A stretch of 64,000 nucleotides of DNA from assembly GCA_024697625.1 (NCBI GenBank), contig JAILFJ010000060.1, positions 1 through 64,000 on the forward strand, read 5' to 3'. The translations under genes were made by a program, and so were the position numbers. Source of the stretch: Oscillospiraceae bacterium. GTDB lineage: Bacteria; Bacillota; Clostridia; Oscillospirales; Oscillospiraceae. Below are positions 43,313 through 53,703 of this stretch, piece after piece. The notes below the pieces were generated by a model. That model saw only the letters and a program-made list of their open reading frames with translations. It was not told where the DNA came from and searched no databases. Each line of letters starts with the position of its first letter. Position 1 is the stretch's first letter.

Positions 43313-44716
43313 ATGGAAAACTTCGTCTCAAAGATTGAGAGTATCAACGGGGCCGTCAACAGCTTTGCCTGGGGACCGCTGATGCTTCTGCTTTTGGTCG
43401 GAACCGGCGTCTATCTGACGGTCCGGGTCCACTGGCTGCAGGTGACCCACTTCGGCAGGATCCTGAAGAACACCGTCGGCAGTCTGTTCCGGAAGCAGGA
43501 GTCCAAAGACCACGGCGCAAATATCTCTCCCTTTCAGGCGGTGACAACCGCATTGGCCGGGACGGTCGGAACCGGGAACATCGCCGGCGTCACGGGCGCC
43601 ATTTTTACCGGCGGCGCAGGCGCAGTCTTCTGGATGTGGGTCGCGGCTTTCTTCGGCATGATCACAAAATACGCCGAGATCGTACTCGCCATGAAGTACC
43701 GCATCAAGGACGGGAATGGCGTCTATCACGGCGGTCCGATGTACTATATTGAAAACGGAATCGGCAAGAGCTGGAAATGGCTCGCTGTCATTTTCTGCAT
43801 TCTGGGTGGCTTTGCCTCCTTCGGCATCGGCAATATCGCGCAGAGCAGCGAGATCTCCGGTGCGCTCACCGATCTCTTTCATCTCTCGCCGCTGGTCTCC
43901 GGCATTCTGATCGCGTTTGTTGTCGCCCTGGTCACCCTCGGCGGCATCAAGCGCATCGGCATGGTCACTTCTCTGCTTGTCCCCTTCATGTCCGTGTTCT
44001 ATATCATCGCCGGGATCGTGGTCATCATCATGCGCATCGGCCACATCCCTGCCGTATTCGGCCAGATCTTTGCCGGTGCCTTCTCCTTCAGGAGTGTCGG
44101 CGGCGGTCTTTTCGGCTACACGATCATGATGGCCATGAAGCAGGGCTTCGCCCGCGGCGTCTTCTCCAATGAGGCCGGTCTCGGCTCCGCACCGATTGCC
44201 CACGCCGCCTCCTCCACCGAAGAACCGTGTGAGCAGGCGATCTGGGGCGTTTTCGAGGTCTTTATCGACACCATTGTCATCTGCAGCATCACCGCCTTTG
44301 CCGTGCTGCTCTCCGGCATCCTGGACGCGGAAGGCGGGCTCTCAGCCTTTACTTCCAAAGGCGCCGCAGCGGCGGCGGCCTTCAACACCATACTTCCCGG
44401 CACCCTGGGAGGCAAGATTATCGAGCTCAGTCTGCTCTTCTTTGCGCTGTCCACCATTCTCTCCTGGGCCTACTACGGTGAGAACTGCTGGGGTTACCTG
44501 ACAAAGAACAACAAGGGATTTCTGCTGGTCTACAAGGTCATCTTCGCGCTGGTCTGCATCGTCGGTGCCATGGGCTCCGGTACTCTGATGTGGGACATCG
44601 CCGACACCCTCAACGGCCTCATGGCGATTCCGAACCTGATCGCCCTGCTGCTGCTCTCCGGTGTGGTGGCCAAAACCACAAAAGACTATTTCTCGAAGAA
44701 CATGCTGAAGAAGTAA
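43313..44716 (+). CDS. Sodium:alanine/glycine symporter, AGCS family
   Basis: 467 residues from the second of two close ATGs (43313), which has AAGGA 9 bases upstream; ATG at 43304 abuts that site. About ten membrane helices with the AGCS signatures TTALAGTVGTGNIAGVTGAI and FSNEAGLGSAPIAHA. It takes up alanine and/or glycine with Na+ and is under the glycine riboswitch, so glycine is the likely physiological substrate. AgcS/AlsT type. Confidence 0.93.
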   Translation: MENFVSKIESINGAVNSFAWGPLMLLLLVGTGVYLTVRVHWLQVTHFGRILKNTVGSLFRKQESKDHGANISPFQAVTTALAGTVGTGNIAGVTGAIFTGGAGAVFWMWVAAFFGMITKYAEIVLAMKYRIKDGNGVYHGGPMYYIENGIGKSWKWLAVIFCILGGFASFGIGNIAQSSEISGALTDLFHLSPLVSGILIAFVVALVTLGGIKRIGMVTSLLVPFMSVFYIIAGIVVIIMRIGHIPAVFGQIFAGAFSFRSVGGGLFGYTIMMAMKQGFARGVFSNEAGLGSAPIAHAASSTEEPCEQAIWGVFEVFIDTIVICSITAFAVLLSGILDAEGGLSAFTSKGAAAAAAFNTILPGTLGGKIIELSLLFFALSTILSWAYYGENCWGYLTKNNKGFLLVYKVIFALVCIVGAMGSGTLMWDIADTLNGLMAIPNLIALLLLSGVVAKTTKDYFSKNMLKK

Positions 44717-44742
44717 GCCCCATCGTTCTCCGAAATAAAACC

Positions 44743-44785
44743 GCCGGTTCCCGCATATCTGTTCCGGGAACCGGCAGTTTTATGC
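44743..44785. terminator. Bidirectional intrinsic terminator
   Basis: GCCGGTTCCC / GGGAACCGGC perfect 10-bp stem with a 13-base loop, AAAA before and TTTT plus a later T7 run after. Between the symporter and the convergent coiled-coil protein gene, whose stop lies inside the tail. Confidence 0.9.
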
Positions 44786-46465
44786 TTTTTTTGCGGGCGG
44801 GAGAGCGGTCAGAAAGGTCATGACCGCCAACGCTCCTGTCGTCAGGGCGGAATAGCTGATTCCTCTTCCTGCTCTTCTGAGCAGCAGGAGCACCGCTCCC
44901 GACAGAAGCGCGCAGCAAAGCGTGGACGCGATCAGCAGGCCTCTGCTCGGCTTCTCACGGAAAACCGCCGGGACACCCATCCAGGCAAAAACCGATCCTG
45001 CAATCATCAGGAGGCTTGCCGGGAAGCGTCTCATGAACTCCAGCCGGATCTGCTCTCTCCGCAGCTCTGTGAGCTGCACTGCGGCGGAGAGCAGTTTCTC
45101 CCCATCTGCCCTTTCGCGGCTGAGCTCCTTCTCCGCCAGAAGGCTCAGCCGCAGGTTTTTCTCCCGCTCTTCCAGGCGCTTCTGCTCCTCGCAGCGCTGT
45201 GTCAGAATCAGAAGGGCCTGCTCTTCTTCATCCAGCCTTCGCTTCTCCCGCTCCAGCGCCTCCGCCTGTTCATCCAGCTTTTTCTCCTCTTTTTCGAGCT
45301 GCTCTCTGCCCTCCTTCAGTTCCTGCTCGCTCATCTCGATCTGCAGTCCCGCCGCGGCGAGCGCTGCCCTTCCCTGTTCGATGGCAAGTCTGGCCGTCTC
45401 CAGCTGTCCCAGCGCGCTATAGGCGCTCTGCAGCTGCAGCGCTGTGTTCTCCAGCATGGTCTCCAGCTCCGGCAGCCAGCTTCCGTAGACCTCTGCAAGT
45501 CTTCTCAGAGCCTCGCGGTTATCCAGGTAGGCCTGGCTGATTGTTTCAAACTGCGCTTCCGTCAGCGGTTCGTCCCAGTTCCCGGAGGCGATAACCGCAC
45601 GCTCTGTCTGCATCTTCAGCAGAAGCTCGTCCAGACGCATTCCGATATTCTCTTCTATTGCTGTCCCGACAGCCTCAAGCTCCTCCTTGGGCAGGAGCTC
45701 GAGGAACTCACCTGCGCCTTCCATCATCTCTCTGATCTCATCCGGCAGGGTGATCCCGGCGCTGTCCAGCAGATCCATCAGCTGTTCTACCGGGATCTCT
45801 GTGTCCTTCAGGCTTTGCAGCGTCTCCATGCTGCTGATGGCGTCCGTACAGAGCGCGATGGCGGTGTCGTAGGCCTCCAGGGCGGTCAGCCGCATGGCCT
45901 CCGCATCGTCGGTGTCCCCCTCCAGGATCTCGTCGATGTTCTCCAGGGCGGTCTGCAGCATCTCCAGCCCCTCGACCGTTCGGCGTGCGGTGTCCAGAAA
46001 CGGCAGTACAAACTCAAGAAGCGCCTTCGCTTCCATCGCCTGATCATAGATATCCTCGAAGGCCATCGCCTGAATCTCGAAGGTCTGAAGCCCCTCCTCA
46101 TACTGCTTTTTTGCTGTGTTCAGGGCGCTCTCCGCCTCATCCAGCATCTGCTTCCCGCTCTTCAGTCCGCCCCGCGTCGCTGTGAAGGCTGCGAGCTCTG
46201 TCCTGTGTTTTGCCGCTGCGCTGTCATACTCCTTCTGTCTGCTTTTCCGGTTCTTCTCCAGTGTGTCATAATCATCCCGGCCTTCCAGTTCTGCCAGGAC
46301 CTGCCGGTATTTGTCCGTGTTCTCCTGGAGCGCTGTCAGCTTTTTCTCCGCCTTTCGCCGGTCCTTTGCTTCGCTCCGAAGGCCGTAGAAGCCTGACACC
46401 AGCATGGAAACGCTGATGAGCGCAATGCAAAGTGTAAGGAACCTGGTCAGACTTGGATGTCTCAA
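44780..46465 (-). CDS. Large coiled-coil membrane protein of unknown function
   Basis: 561 residues from a TTG at 46465 with GGGAGAA 7-8 bases upstream. One N-terminal helix ([20 protein letters not shown]), then about 420 residues of mostly coiled coil very rich in Glu, Leu, Ala and Gln, then three C-terminal hydrophobic segments from about 475 on. Topology suggests a long extracytoplasmic or cytoplasmic rod held at both ends by the membrane. The rod has a quieter middle part ([18 protein letters not shown]). No family recognised; envelope or division role possible but unsupported. Confidence 0.7.
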   Translation of the reverse strand: MRHPSLTRFLTLCIALISVSMLVSGFYGLRSEAKDRRKAEKKLTALQENTDKYRQVLAELEGRDDYDTLEKNRKSRQKEYDSAAAKHRTELAAFTATRGGLKSGKQMLDEAESALNTAKKQYEEGLQTFEIQAMAFEDIYDQAMEAKALLEFVLPFLDTARRTVEGLEMLQTALENIDEILEGDTDDAEAMRLTALEAYDTAIALCTDAISSMETLQSLKDTEIPVEQLMDLLDSAGITLPDEIREMMEGAGEFLELLPKEELEAVGTAIEENIGMRLDELLLKMQTERAVIASGNWDEPLTEAQFETISQAYLDNREALRRLAEVYGSWLPELETMLENTALQLQSAYSALGQLETARLAIEQGRAALAAAGLQIEMSEQELKEGREQLEKEEKKLDEQAEALEREKRRLDEEEQALLILTQRCEEQKRLEEREKNLRLSLLAEKELSRERADGEKLLSAAVQLTELRREQIRLEFMRRFPASLLMIAGSVFAWMGVPAVFREKPSRGLLIASTLCCALLSGAVLLLLRRAGRGISYSALTTGALAVMTFLTALPPAKKA

Positions 46466-46517
46466 GGAAATGTTCTCCCTGTCGTTGTTTTTTCCAGTAT
46501 ATCACAGGCCGGAGCGC

Positions 46518-46546
46518 TTGACAAACGCTTTTTCGGTCTCTATAAT
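46518..46546 (+). promoter_or_regulatory. Consensus promoter of guaB
   Basis: TTGACA, 17 bases, TATAAT, about 45 bases before the start codon. The gap is too short for a purine riboswitch. Confidence 0.85.
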
Positions 46547-46592
46547 AGCAAAAACGCGGAATCCCGCGGCTGTTTTTGAAAGGAGCGAGTCT

Positions 46593-48098
46593 ATGGCAAC
46601 CATCATCAACGAGCCTGCCCATACCTTTAACGAGTATCTGCTGATTCCAGGTTATTCCTCCTCCCGCTGCATTCCGGAGAACGTCTCTCTTCGCACCCCG
46701 CTGGTAAAGTTCCGCAAGGGTGAGACGCCCGCGCTCTCCATGAATATCCCCATGGTCTCTGCAATCATGCAGTCCGTTTCCGGCGACAGGCTTGCCGTTG
46801 CACTGGCGACAGAGGGCGGTGTTTCGTTCATTTACGGATCTCAGACCGTGGAGGACGAGGCCGCGATGGTTCGCCGCGCCAAGAGCTACAAGGCCGGCTT
46901 TGTCCGCAGCGACTCCAACATCAGCCCGGATGCAACGCTTGGTGATGTGCTCCGTCTGAAGGAGCAGACCGGCCATTCCACCGTCGCGGTCACAGAGGAC
47001 GGGACTCCCGACGGACGGCTGGTGGGCATCGTTACCAGCCGGGACTACCGCCTCAGCCGTATGGAGCTCTCCATCCGGGTCCGCGACTTCATGACTCCCT
47101 TTGAGAAGCTTGTCTGGGCCAAGGAAGGCACTACGCTCCGGGAGGCCAACGACATCATCTGGGAGCACAAGCTGAACTCGCTCCCCATCATTGACGACAG
47201 TGGGAGACTCTGCTACTTTGTGTTCCGGAAGGATTACGAAAACCACAAACAGAACCCCAACGAGCTGCTGGACAGCCACAAGCGCTATGTGGTCGGAGCG
47301 GGCATCAACACCCGCGACTACGCCGTACGCGTCCCCGCGCTGCTCGATGCGGGCGCCGACGTGCTCTGCATCGACTCTTCCGAAGGCCATACCGACTGGC
47401 AGAAGTTCACTCTGGCCTGGATTCGGGAGCACTACGGCGATTCCGTCAAGGTCGGTGCCGGCAATGTCGTGGATGCGGCAGGCTTCCGTTTTCTTGCGGA
47501 CTGCGGCGCCGACTTTGTCAAGGTGGGCATCGGCGGAGGTTCCATCTGCATCACCCGCGAGACCAAGGGCATCGGACGGGGCCAGGCCACTGCGGTGATC
47601 GAGGTCTGTGCCGAGCGGGACCGCTATTTTGAAGAGACGGGCATCTATGTCCCTGTCTGCTCTGACGGCGGCATCGTATACGACCACCACATTACGCTGG
47701 CGCTGGCCATGGGTGCCGACTTTGTCATGCTGGGCCGGTATTTTGCCCGTTTTGACGAGAGTCCCACCAACCGTGTGAATATCGGCGGCACTTATTATAA
47801 GGAATACTGGGGAGAAGGCTCCGCCCGGGCCCGCAACTGGCAGCGCTATGACATGGGCGGGGACAAAAAGCTCTCCTTTGAGGAAGGCGTCGATTCGTAC
47901 GTCCCCTATGCCGGCTCGCTCAAGGACAATGTCGCCCTCACGCTGAGCAAGGTCCGGCACACCATGTGCAACTGCGGTGCGCTCACCATCCCGGAGCTTC
48001 AGCAGAAGGCAGTTCTCACGCTGGTCTCCTCCACCAGCATTGTCGAGGGCGGGGCCCACGACGTCATACAGAAGGACACCACACCTTCCTTCAAGTAA
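46593..48098 (+). CDS. guaB: IMP dehydrogenase
   Basis: 501 residues from ATG at 46593 (AAAGGAG, 7-base spacing). A barrel is interrupted by two CBS domains ([11 protein letters not shown] and following). The catalytic loop reads [11 protein letters not shown], with the nucleophilic Cys in SIC. After it comes ETKGIGRGQ instead of the common VVAGVGVPQ, and the flap region has [12 protein letters not shown]. This is the less common form of the enzyme seen in some Clostridia and protists. It converts IMP to XMP in GTP synthesis. Confidence 0.92.
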   Translation: MATIINEPAHTFNEYLLIPGYSSSRCIPENVSLRTPLVKFRKGETPALSMNIPMVSAIMQSVSGDRLAVALATEGGVSFIYGSQTVEDEAAMVRRAKSYKAGFVRSDSNISPDATLGDVLRLKEQTGHSTVAVTEDGTPDGRLVGIVTSRDYRLSRMELSIRVRDFMTPFEKLVWAKEGTTLREANDIIWEHKLNSLPIIDDSGRLCYFVFRKDYENHKQNPNELLDSHKRYVVGAGINTRDYAVRVPALLDAGADVLCIDSSEGHTDWQKFTLAWIREHYGDSVKVGAGNVVDAAGFRFLADCGADFVKVGIGGGSICITRETKGIGRGQATAVIEVCAERDRYFEETGIYVPVCSDGGIVYDHHITLALAMGADFVMLGRYFARFDESPTNRVNIGGTYYKEYWGEGSARARNWQRYDMGGDKKLSFEEGVDSYVPYAGSLKDNVALTLSKVRHTMCNCGALTIPELQQKAVLTLVSSTSIVEGGAHDVIQKDTTPSFK

Positions 48099-48114
48099 AA
48101 CCGATCCGACGACA

Positions 48115-48153
48115 AAGATCCGCAGGGGTTTATTCCTGCGGATCTTCGTTTTG
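48115..48153 (+). terminator. guaB terminator
   Basis: AAGATCCGCAGG / CCTGCGGATCTT perfect 12-bp stem with an 8-base loop, followed by CGTTTTG. Confidence 0.85.
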
Positions 48154-48192
48154 GGAGAAAAGAGAGGATATAGGAGTAGAAAAGTATCAGAA

Positions 48193-49539
48193 TTATTCCG
48201 GGCGCTGTTCGTCAAAGACAATGCTCAGCCGGAGCTCCTCGCCCGAACGGTATACCGTCAGTTCAGCCTCGTCATAAGCCGAGAAGTGACGTGTCGCGGT
48301 TTTGAGCTCGTTATAGTCCGTGACTTCGTACTCTCCGACGGCTATGATGATATCGTTGCTGCGGATCCCTGCTTTCTCGGCTGCGCTGTTTTCCAGCACC
48401 TCAGTCACATAGGCCCCCATGGGAAGCCCGTAATACTGCGCGTACATGGCGTTGTATCCGGGAGCCACCCTCACGCCGATGGAAGCCTTGCCGGTGACGT
48501 AGCCTTTGGTGATCAGATCCCAGGCAATCGTCCGCGCATCGTTCATCGGGATGGCGAAGCCCAGTCCCTCCACACCGGTGGAGGAGTATTTTGCAGTCAC
48601 AATCCCTACAACCCGGCCTTCGGAATCATACACCGGTCCGCCGGAGTTCCCTTCATTTACGGCAGCGTCGATCTGAAACATATTGATCGCTTCGCTCTCG
48701 TCCGTGCTGATCACCCGGTTCAACGCGCTCACATATCCGGTCGTCATGCTGAATTCCAGCTCGCCCAGCGGGTTTCCGACCGCATAGACCGCATCACCGA
48801 CTTTCAGGAGATCGCTGTTTCCCAGTTCCGCCGCACTCATACCGTCCGCATCGATCTTCAGCACTGCGAGATCGTTGGCCGGCTCGGCGCCCACGATTGC
48901 CGCCGAATACTTCGTGCCGTCATAGCTTATGACCTCGACGTCCAGATGCCGTTCAAACGCGCCCTCTACGACATGATAGTTTGTGAGGATGTACCCGTCG
49001 GAAGAGATCAGAAAACCGGTACCGTTGACTGCGGCAGAACTTGTCATACCGAAGAAATTGGTCACGGTGTATTCTGTCCGGACGCCGACTACCTGTTTGG
49101 TTGCGAGGTCGTAGATCTCCGAAGGAGAAATCGTGCTCTGCTGGCTCTGCAGCGGCTTCGTCATCTCGGGCACTGCGTCGGAGGCTTCGGATGCCGCCGC
49201 TGCAGCATCTCCGATACTTCCGGTATAGGCTTCAAGGCGCTGTGCAAGCTCTTCAATGCGCCTGTTCTGCATGGCTCCGGTCAGCATCGCACCGGCCACG
49301 CCGCCCAGAATCGCAGCGGCCAGGATCGCGCAGACCAGAAGGGACGTTCTCCCGCTGCGTTTTCTGCTCCGGGAGGCGTGGCTCTCTGACTGTCTCTCCG
49401 GCGGGGTGTAATACCGGGGCGGAACCGTGCTCGCTTCTACAGGCTCATAGTGCGCGTCCGCATACGTATCCCGCCGGTAAGCCCTGCCGGATGCATAATC
49501 TTCTTCATCTATGACCGTCTGTTCTTCCGGTATGTCCAT
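48193..49539 (-). CDS. HtrA/DegP-type membrane serine protease
   Basis: 448 residues from ATG at 49539 (AAGG 8 bases before). Acidic, disordered cytosolic start, transmembrane helix near residues 66-88 (TSLLVCAILAAAILGG), trypsin-like domain with His in TNYHVVEG, Asp in NDLAVLKI and Ser in NEGNSGGPV, and one C-terminal PDZ domain (GAYVTEVLENSAAEKAGI). All catalytic residues are present. Extracytoplasmic quality-control protease; the usual HtrA layout of Firmicutes. Confidence 0.92.
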   Translation of the reverse strand: MDIPEEQTVIDEEDYASGRAYRRDTYADAHYEPVEASTVPPRYYTPPERQSESHASRSRKRSGRTSLLVCAILAAAILGGVAGAMLTGAMQNRRIEELAQRLEAYTGSIGDAAAAASEASDAVPEMTKPLQSQQSTISPSEIYDLATKQVVGVRTEYTVTNFFGMTSSAAVNGTGFLISSDGYILTNYHVVEGAFERHLDVEVISYDGTKYSAAIVGAEPANDLAVLKIDADGMSAAELGNSDLLKVGDAVYAVGNPLGELEFSMTTGYVSALNRVISTDESEAINMFQIDAAVNEGNSGGPVYDSEGRVVGIVTAKYSSTGVEGLGFAIPMNDARTIAWDLITKGYVTGKASIGVRVAPGYNAMYAQYYGLPMGAYVTEVLENSAAEKAGIRSNDIIIAVGEYEVTDYNELKTATRHFSAYDEAELTVYRSGEELRLSIVFDEQRPE

Positions 49540-49629
49540 TCCGACGACCTTCTTCTCTGTGTCTGTGATTAAAATACCGGAGAAATGTGACAACCGGATG
49601 AACAAATAAAAAAAGAAATATGAAATCAT

Positions 49630-49677
49630 CCCGGGCTGCCGTTTCCGTCCTGTTTTCGACGGAGTCGGCAGCCCGGG
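49630..49677 (-). terminator. plsY terminator
   Basis: CCCGGGCTGCC / GGCAGCCCGGG perfect 11-bp stem, long loop with an inner pairing, then a T-rich tail on the minus strand. Immediately past the plsY stop. Confidence 0.75.
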
Positions 49678-49681
49678 AAGC

Positions 49682-50287
49682 TCATTTCTGTTTTCTGTTT
49701 CCTGCGCGGAAGTCCGGCTCAGTTCCGGCGATCAGCCGTCTGATGTTCTCCCGGTGTCTCGTCAGTGCGATCACCATGCCGAACACCGCAAGCGCAAGCA
49801 GCGGGGCCCTTGGTGCAAAGATCCAGGTCGCAGGCACAATCGTCAGGGCGGCACAGATTGAGCCGAGGGAGACCTTTTTGCTCAGGAGTGCTCCGATCAG
49901 GAAAGCTGCAACGATACTCACGAAGACCCGCCAGTCGATCATCAGGCCGAGTGCCGCGCCGGTAGCGATCCCCTTTCCGCCCCGGAAGTGGTGGAAAACC
50001 GGAAAACAGTGGCCCAGCATGACGGCCATCCCGGCGAGGCAGATCCCGACGTCGCCCAGGAGGCTCCGACCGAGCAGCATCGCTGCCAGTGCCTTCAGCA
50101 TGTCAAAGGCGAGGGTCGCAACGCCTGCGCCCCAGCCAAAGACCCTGGTCATGTTTGTGGCTCCGGCATTTCCGCTGCCCTGCCGGCGGATATCCCGCCC
50201 CAGGATTCCGGAGAGAATGATGGAAAAACTCAGGGAGCCCATCAGATAACCGGCCGTCGGAACCAAAATCCAGTACAGTACGTTCAT
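49682..50287 (-). CDS. plsY: Acyl-phosphate:glycerol-3-phosphate acyltransferase PlsY
   Basis: 201 residues, five or so membrane helices, with the three PlsY motifs: GSLSFS, GSGNAGATN and GHCFPVFHHFRGGKG. First acylation step of phospholipid synthesis, using acyl-phosphate made by PlsX. plsX is not nearby. Downstream partner of a small export-family gene. Confidence 0.95.
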   Translation of the reverse strand: MNVLYWILVPTAGYLMGSLSFSIILSGILGRDIRRQGSGNAGATNMTRVFGWGAGVATLAFDMLKALAAMLLGRSLLGDVGICLAGMAVMLGHCFPVFHHFRGGKGIATGAALGLMIDWRVFVSIVAAFLIGALLSKKVSLGSICAALTIVPATWIFAPRAPLLALAVFGMVIALTRHRENIRRLIAGTEPDFRAGNRKQK

Positions 50288-50305
50288 TTTCCGCCTCTTT
50301 TTCCG

Positions 50306-50785
50306 TCAGAAAACATGAATCACTCCGTACGTCAGGCCGCTCACCAGCAGGCCCGCAATGCAGACGCCGATCACGATAACCGGAAAGGCCTTTTTGAGTT
50401 CCATGTTCATCAGAGCCGCAATCAGCGCACCGGTCCAGGCACCGGTTCCGGGTGCCGGAATTGCGACGAAGATCAGCAGCCCCCATGGTCCGTACTTTTC
50501 CACGGTGCCTCTCTTGCTCTCGGCCCGTTTCTCCATCTTTGTCACGAAACCGTCCATCCAGGACCAGTGCTTTCGAAGCCACGCAAAGATTTTTTGAATA
50601 AAAATGATGATAAACGGAACCGGGAGAATGTTGCCCAGCACGGCGGCCAGGTAGGCCATCGGGAACGGGAGCCCTGATGCGATCCCGACCGGCAGACCGC
50701 CGCGCAGCTCTACCACCGGAATCATGGAGATTAGAAAGGTATACAGAAACTTTCCTGCCGTCGTTGTTGTCATCCATTCCATCAT
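50306..50785 (-). CDS. Small multi-drug export family membrane protein
   Basis: 159 residues from ATG at 50785 (GGAGGAGA, 9-base spacing). Four helices with PVVELRGGLPVGIASGLP near the N-terminus and AIPAPGTGAWTGALIA near the C-terminus, the signature of the putative small multi-drug export family (DUF2585-unrelated, COG2426 type). Its function is essentially unknown; transport is suggested by the family name only. Confidence 0.8.
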   Translation of the reverse strand: MMEWMTTTTAGKFLYTFLISMIPVVELRGGLPVGIASGLPFPMAYLAAVLGNILPVPFIIIFIQKIFAWLRKHWSWMDGFVTKMEKRAESKRGTVEKYGPWGLLIFVAIPAPGTGAWTGALIAALMNMELKKAFPVIVIGVCIAGLLVSGLTYGVIHVF

Positions 50786-50825
50786 ATCATACGTTCTCCT
50801 CCGGGACACATGAACCGTGTTAAAA

Positions 50826-50856
50826 CATATGCCGCTGCTGGAGGCGGCGGCATATG
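50826..50856 (-). terminator. Terminator of the gntR-family gene
   Basis: CATATGCCGC / GCGGCATATG perfect 10-bp stem with an 11-base loop, then GTTTTAA on the minus strand, directly after the stop. Confidence 0.8.
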
Positions 50857-50860
50857 AGGT

Positions 50861-51523
50861 TCATTCTCTTCCCTTTTGCATCTGGGTCATGCGGTCTCTC
50901 GCATTCCGTACATGCTGCAGTGCTGCTGCCTCGGCTGCCTCGGGATCTCGGGAGGCCAGTGCTCTGTAGATCTCCATATGTTCGTCGTTTGAGAGCAGGG
51001 CGCGGCTCTGCTTGCTGACCGAAGCCATACGGAACTTTGTCATCTTTTTGTGGATACCGATCAGGACATCCGCATAGACAGCGCTTCCGCAGCATCGGTA
51101 AACCAGCTCGTGGAAATCCGAGTCCAGGTTTTTTGTGTGCTCGGAGCTGCTGTTCCCCTGCCTCTCGATATAGTAGCGCTGCAGCTCCGTGAGCTCCAGG
51201 AGATTCGCAAGCTGCTCCTCTGTGATGTTCCGGGCAGCCCGGCCTGTGGCTTCTCCCTCGAGGTGGAGGCGGATGTCGTACATATCCAGCATATCCTGCT
51301 CCGAGATGCCGATCACCGTCATCCCCCGTCCGCTCTCCGAAAGAAGCTGCTCCTGCTCCAGGCGCAGAAGCGCCTCCCGGATCGGAGTTCTGCTCACATC
51401 CATCTCCCGGGACAGTTTCAGCTCACTGAGGACATCTCCCCTCCTGTACTTTCCGGAGAGGATGTCTCTTTCCAGCTGCTCAAAGATCTGATCCGCTATC
51501 GAGATATTACGATGTTCCTTCAT
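50861..51523 (-). CDS. GntR-family (FadR/FCD subfamily) transcriptional regulator
   Basis: 220 residues: N-terminal winged helix (ADQIFEQLERDILSGKYRRGD, SRTPIREALLRLE) and a C-terminal all-helical FCD domain with a probable metal-binding set (Asp/His in LDSDFHELVY, later His residues). Ligands of this subfamily are usually small organic acids. It ends the ftsH gene string, 50 bases after ftsH. No obvious target operon is adjacent. Confidence 0.9.
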   Translation of the reverse strand: MKEHRNISIADQIFEQLERDILSGKYRRGDVLSELKLSREMDVSRTPIREALLRLEQEQLLSESGRGMTVIGISEQDMLDMYDIRLHLEGEATGRAARNITEEQLANLLELTELQRYYIERQGNSSSEHTKNLDSDFHELVYRCCGSAVYADVLIGIHKKMTKFRMASVSKQSRALLSNDEHMEIYRALASRDPEAAEAAALQHVRNARDRMTQMQKGRE

Positions 51524-51573
51524 GTCCGCCGTTCCTCTGCCGTAGTCTGACGCAGAACCGCCGTATCCGGTTA

Positions 51574-53661
51574 TTACGCTTCGGTGTCTCCCTCCGGAGC
51601 CGTCTCCGGCTTCGGTTCACTCTCTTCCGCAGACAGCGCCGGTGTCTCGTCTTCCTCTGCGGAGGCCGCCGCAGTCCCGGATTCCTGTGTTCCGGTTTCT
51701 GTGGTCTCCCCTTCGGCATAGCCGTCCGTCATCGAGATCTTGCGTGCCGGGCGCTCTATGGTGCTGTCATGACGGGCCTTTTTCCCTGCTCTGACCGCTT
51801 CGGGCATGAACTCGCCGTGCTCGAAGTAGTAGTTGAACTCCTCCGCCTCGATGGTCTCATGCTCCAGCAGATACTCCGCCAGGCCGCGAAGCTGATCTGC
51901 ATGCTCGGTGAGGATCTTCTCGCAGCGGGCGGACGCATCGTCAAAGATCGCCTTGACCTCTTCATCGATAATCGCTGCCGTCTCCTCGGAATAGCTCTTT
52001 GTATGTCCGAAGTCGCGTCCGATGAAGATGCTCTGCCCGGAGGTGTCATAGAGGATCGGGCCGAGGCGTTCGCTCATCCCGTACTTCATCACCATGTCTC
52101 TGGCCTGTGCGCTTGCCTGCTGGATATCTCCGGATGCACCGGTGGAGATGTCGTCCAGGAAGAGCTTTTCGGCCAGACGGCCGCCCAGACCGACCACGAT
52201 GTTTTCAAAGAGTTCCTCTCTGGAGGTGAAGTTCTCCAGATCTTCCTGCGGCCGGAACAGCGTAAAGCCGCCCGCCGGGCCTCTCGGAATGATCGTGATA
52301 TAGTGGACCGGATCCACATGCTCGCAGAATCGGGCTGCCACAGCATGGCCGGATTCGTGATAGGCTGTGAGACGTCTTGCCCTGTCGCTCATCTTCCGGC
52401 TCTTCTTTTCCGGGCCCATCTGGACCTTTAGGATAGCCTCATCGATGTCCTCCATCGTGATAAATCGGTGCTTTCTCCGCACAGCCAGAAGTGCCGACTC
52501 GTTCATCAGGTTCTCCAGGTCTGCCCCCGAGAATCCCGGTGTGCCCTTGGCGATGGAGTTGAGATCCACATCGTCGCCCAGCTGCTTGTCACGTGCGTGA
52601 ATCTTCAGGATCTCCTCTCTGCCCCGGATATCCGGCAGCCCCACATATACCTGTCTGTCAAAGCGTCCGGGCCGCAGCAGGGCGTTGTCCAGGATGTCGG
52701 CGCGGTTGGTCGCCGCCATCACAATGACACCCTCGTTGTTTCCGAAGCCGTCCATCTCCACCAGAAGCTGGTTCAGGGTCTGTTCGCGTTCGTCATGACC
52801 GCCGCCGAGGCCGCTGCCTCTCTGGCGTCCCACCGCGTCGATCTCATCGATGAAGATGATGGCCGGAGCTGCCTTCTTGGCCTGCTCAAACAGATCGCGG
52901 ACACGGCCGGCACCGACGCCGACATAGAGCTCTACAAAATCCGAGCCTGAGATAGAGAGGAACTGTACCCCCGCCTCGCCGGCCACAGCCTTTGCAAGCA
53001 GTGTCTTGCCGGTGCCCGGAGGGCCGATCAGGAGAACGCCCTTCGGGATGCGCGCACCCATCGCCGAATAGGCCTTGGGATCCTTGAGGAAGTCCACGAT
53101 CTCGGAGAGTTCTTCCTTTTCCTCATCGCAGCCTGCGACGTCGCTGAAGGTCTTCTTGTTCTTCTCTTCACTGCCGAGGCGCGTCCTCGCCTTGGTAAAG
53201 CGGGCCACGCCGCCGACGCCGCCGCCCATCCGGTTCATCATCACATACCAGAGAACCATGGCGCCGCCCATCAGCAGCAGATAGGGTATGATGCTCGCCC
53301 ACCAGGGGACGACAAAGCCTTCCTTGTAGTCGTACTTCTCCAGAATGCCTTTTTCGTGCTGTTCCAGGATCAGTTCGTTGAAGTCGGAATAAAAGACATT
53401 GAAGCTGTAGAGATCGTAGACCTTTTCTTCCGTCGGCTCCAGTGTATCACCGGTCCGGATCTTGAGGATGATCTTGTTTCCTTCCGTCCGGAAAGACTGG
53501 ACCTTCTCTCCGACAAAGAGATCGTAAAGCTCCGAATAGCTCTCTACCGAATCCGGCTCGGTGTCTTTTGTCATGGTGAAGATCACCGCCGCCATAATCA
53601 GCAGGAGAAGCACATAAAAGCCTATGTCCCGACTTCGGTTACGTTTGGGGTTAGGGTTCAA
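51574..53661 (-). CDS. ftsH: ATP-dependent zinc metalloprotease FtsH
   Basis: 695 residues: helix 14-30, short extracytoplasmic domain, second helix near 122-141, AAA+ domain with Walker A GPPGTGKT (213-220), pore loop and SRH, then zinc protease with HESGH near 435. Acidic low-complexity C-terminus. Degrades membrane and some cytosolic proteins. tilS-hpt-ftsH order is conserved in Firmicutes. Confidence 0.97.
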   Translation of the reverse strand: MNPNPKRNRSRDIGFYVLLLLIMAAVIFTMTKDTEPDSVESYSELYDLFVGEKVQSFRTEGNKIILKIRTGDTLEPTEEKVYDLYSFNVFYSDFNELILEQHEKGILEKYDYKEGFVVPWWASIIPYLLLMGGAMVLWYVMMNRMGGGVGGVARFTKARTRLGSEEKNKKTFSDVAGCDEEKEELSEIVDFLKDPKAYSAMGARIPKGVLLIGPPGTGKTLLAKAVAGEAGVQFLSISGSDFVELYVGVGAGRVRDLFEQAKKAAPAIIFIDEIDAVGRQRGSGLGGGHDEREQTLNQLLVEMDGFGNNEGVIVMAATNRADILDNALLRPGRFDRQVYVGLPDIRGREEILKIHARDKQLGDDVDLNSIAKGTPGFSGADLENLMNESALLAVRRKHRFITMEDIDEAILKVQMGPEKKSRKMSDRARRLTAYHESGHAVAARFCEHVDPVHYITIIPRGPAGGFTLFRPQEDLENFTSREELFENIVVGLGGRLAEKLFLDDISTGASGDIQQASAQARDMVMKYGMSERLGPILYDTSGQSIFIGRDFGHTKSYSEETAAIIDEEVKAIFDDASARCEKILTEHADQLRGLAEYLLEHETIEAEEFNYYFEHGEFMPEAVRAGKKARHDSTIERPARKISMTDGYAEGETTETGTQESGTAAASAEEDETPALSAEESEPKPETAPEGDTEA

Positions 53662-53703
53662 ATAAGTTCACATCCGTTCTGTAAACTGCAGCATACTGCA
53701 GTG

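Noticed and set aside
46404..46592. N-terminal extension of IMP dehydrogenase
   Set aside because: It would cross the perfect promoter at 46518-46546, and a strong AAAGGAG precedes the ATG at 46593.
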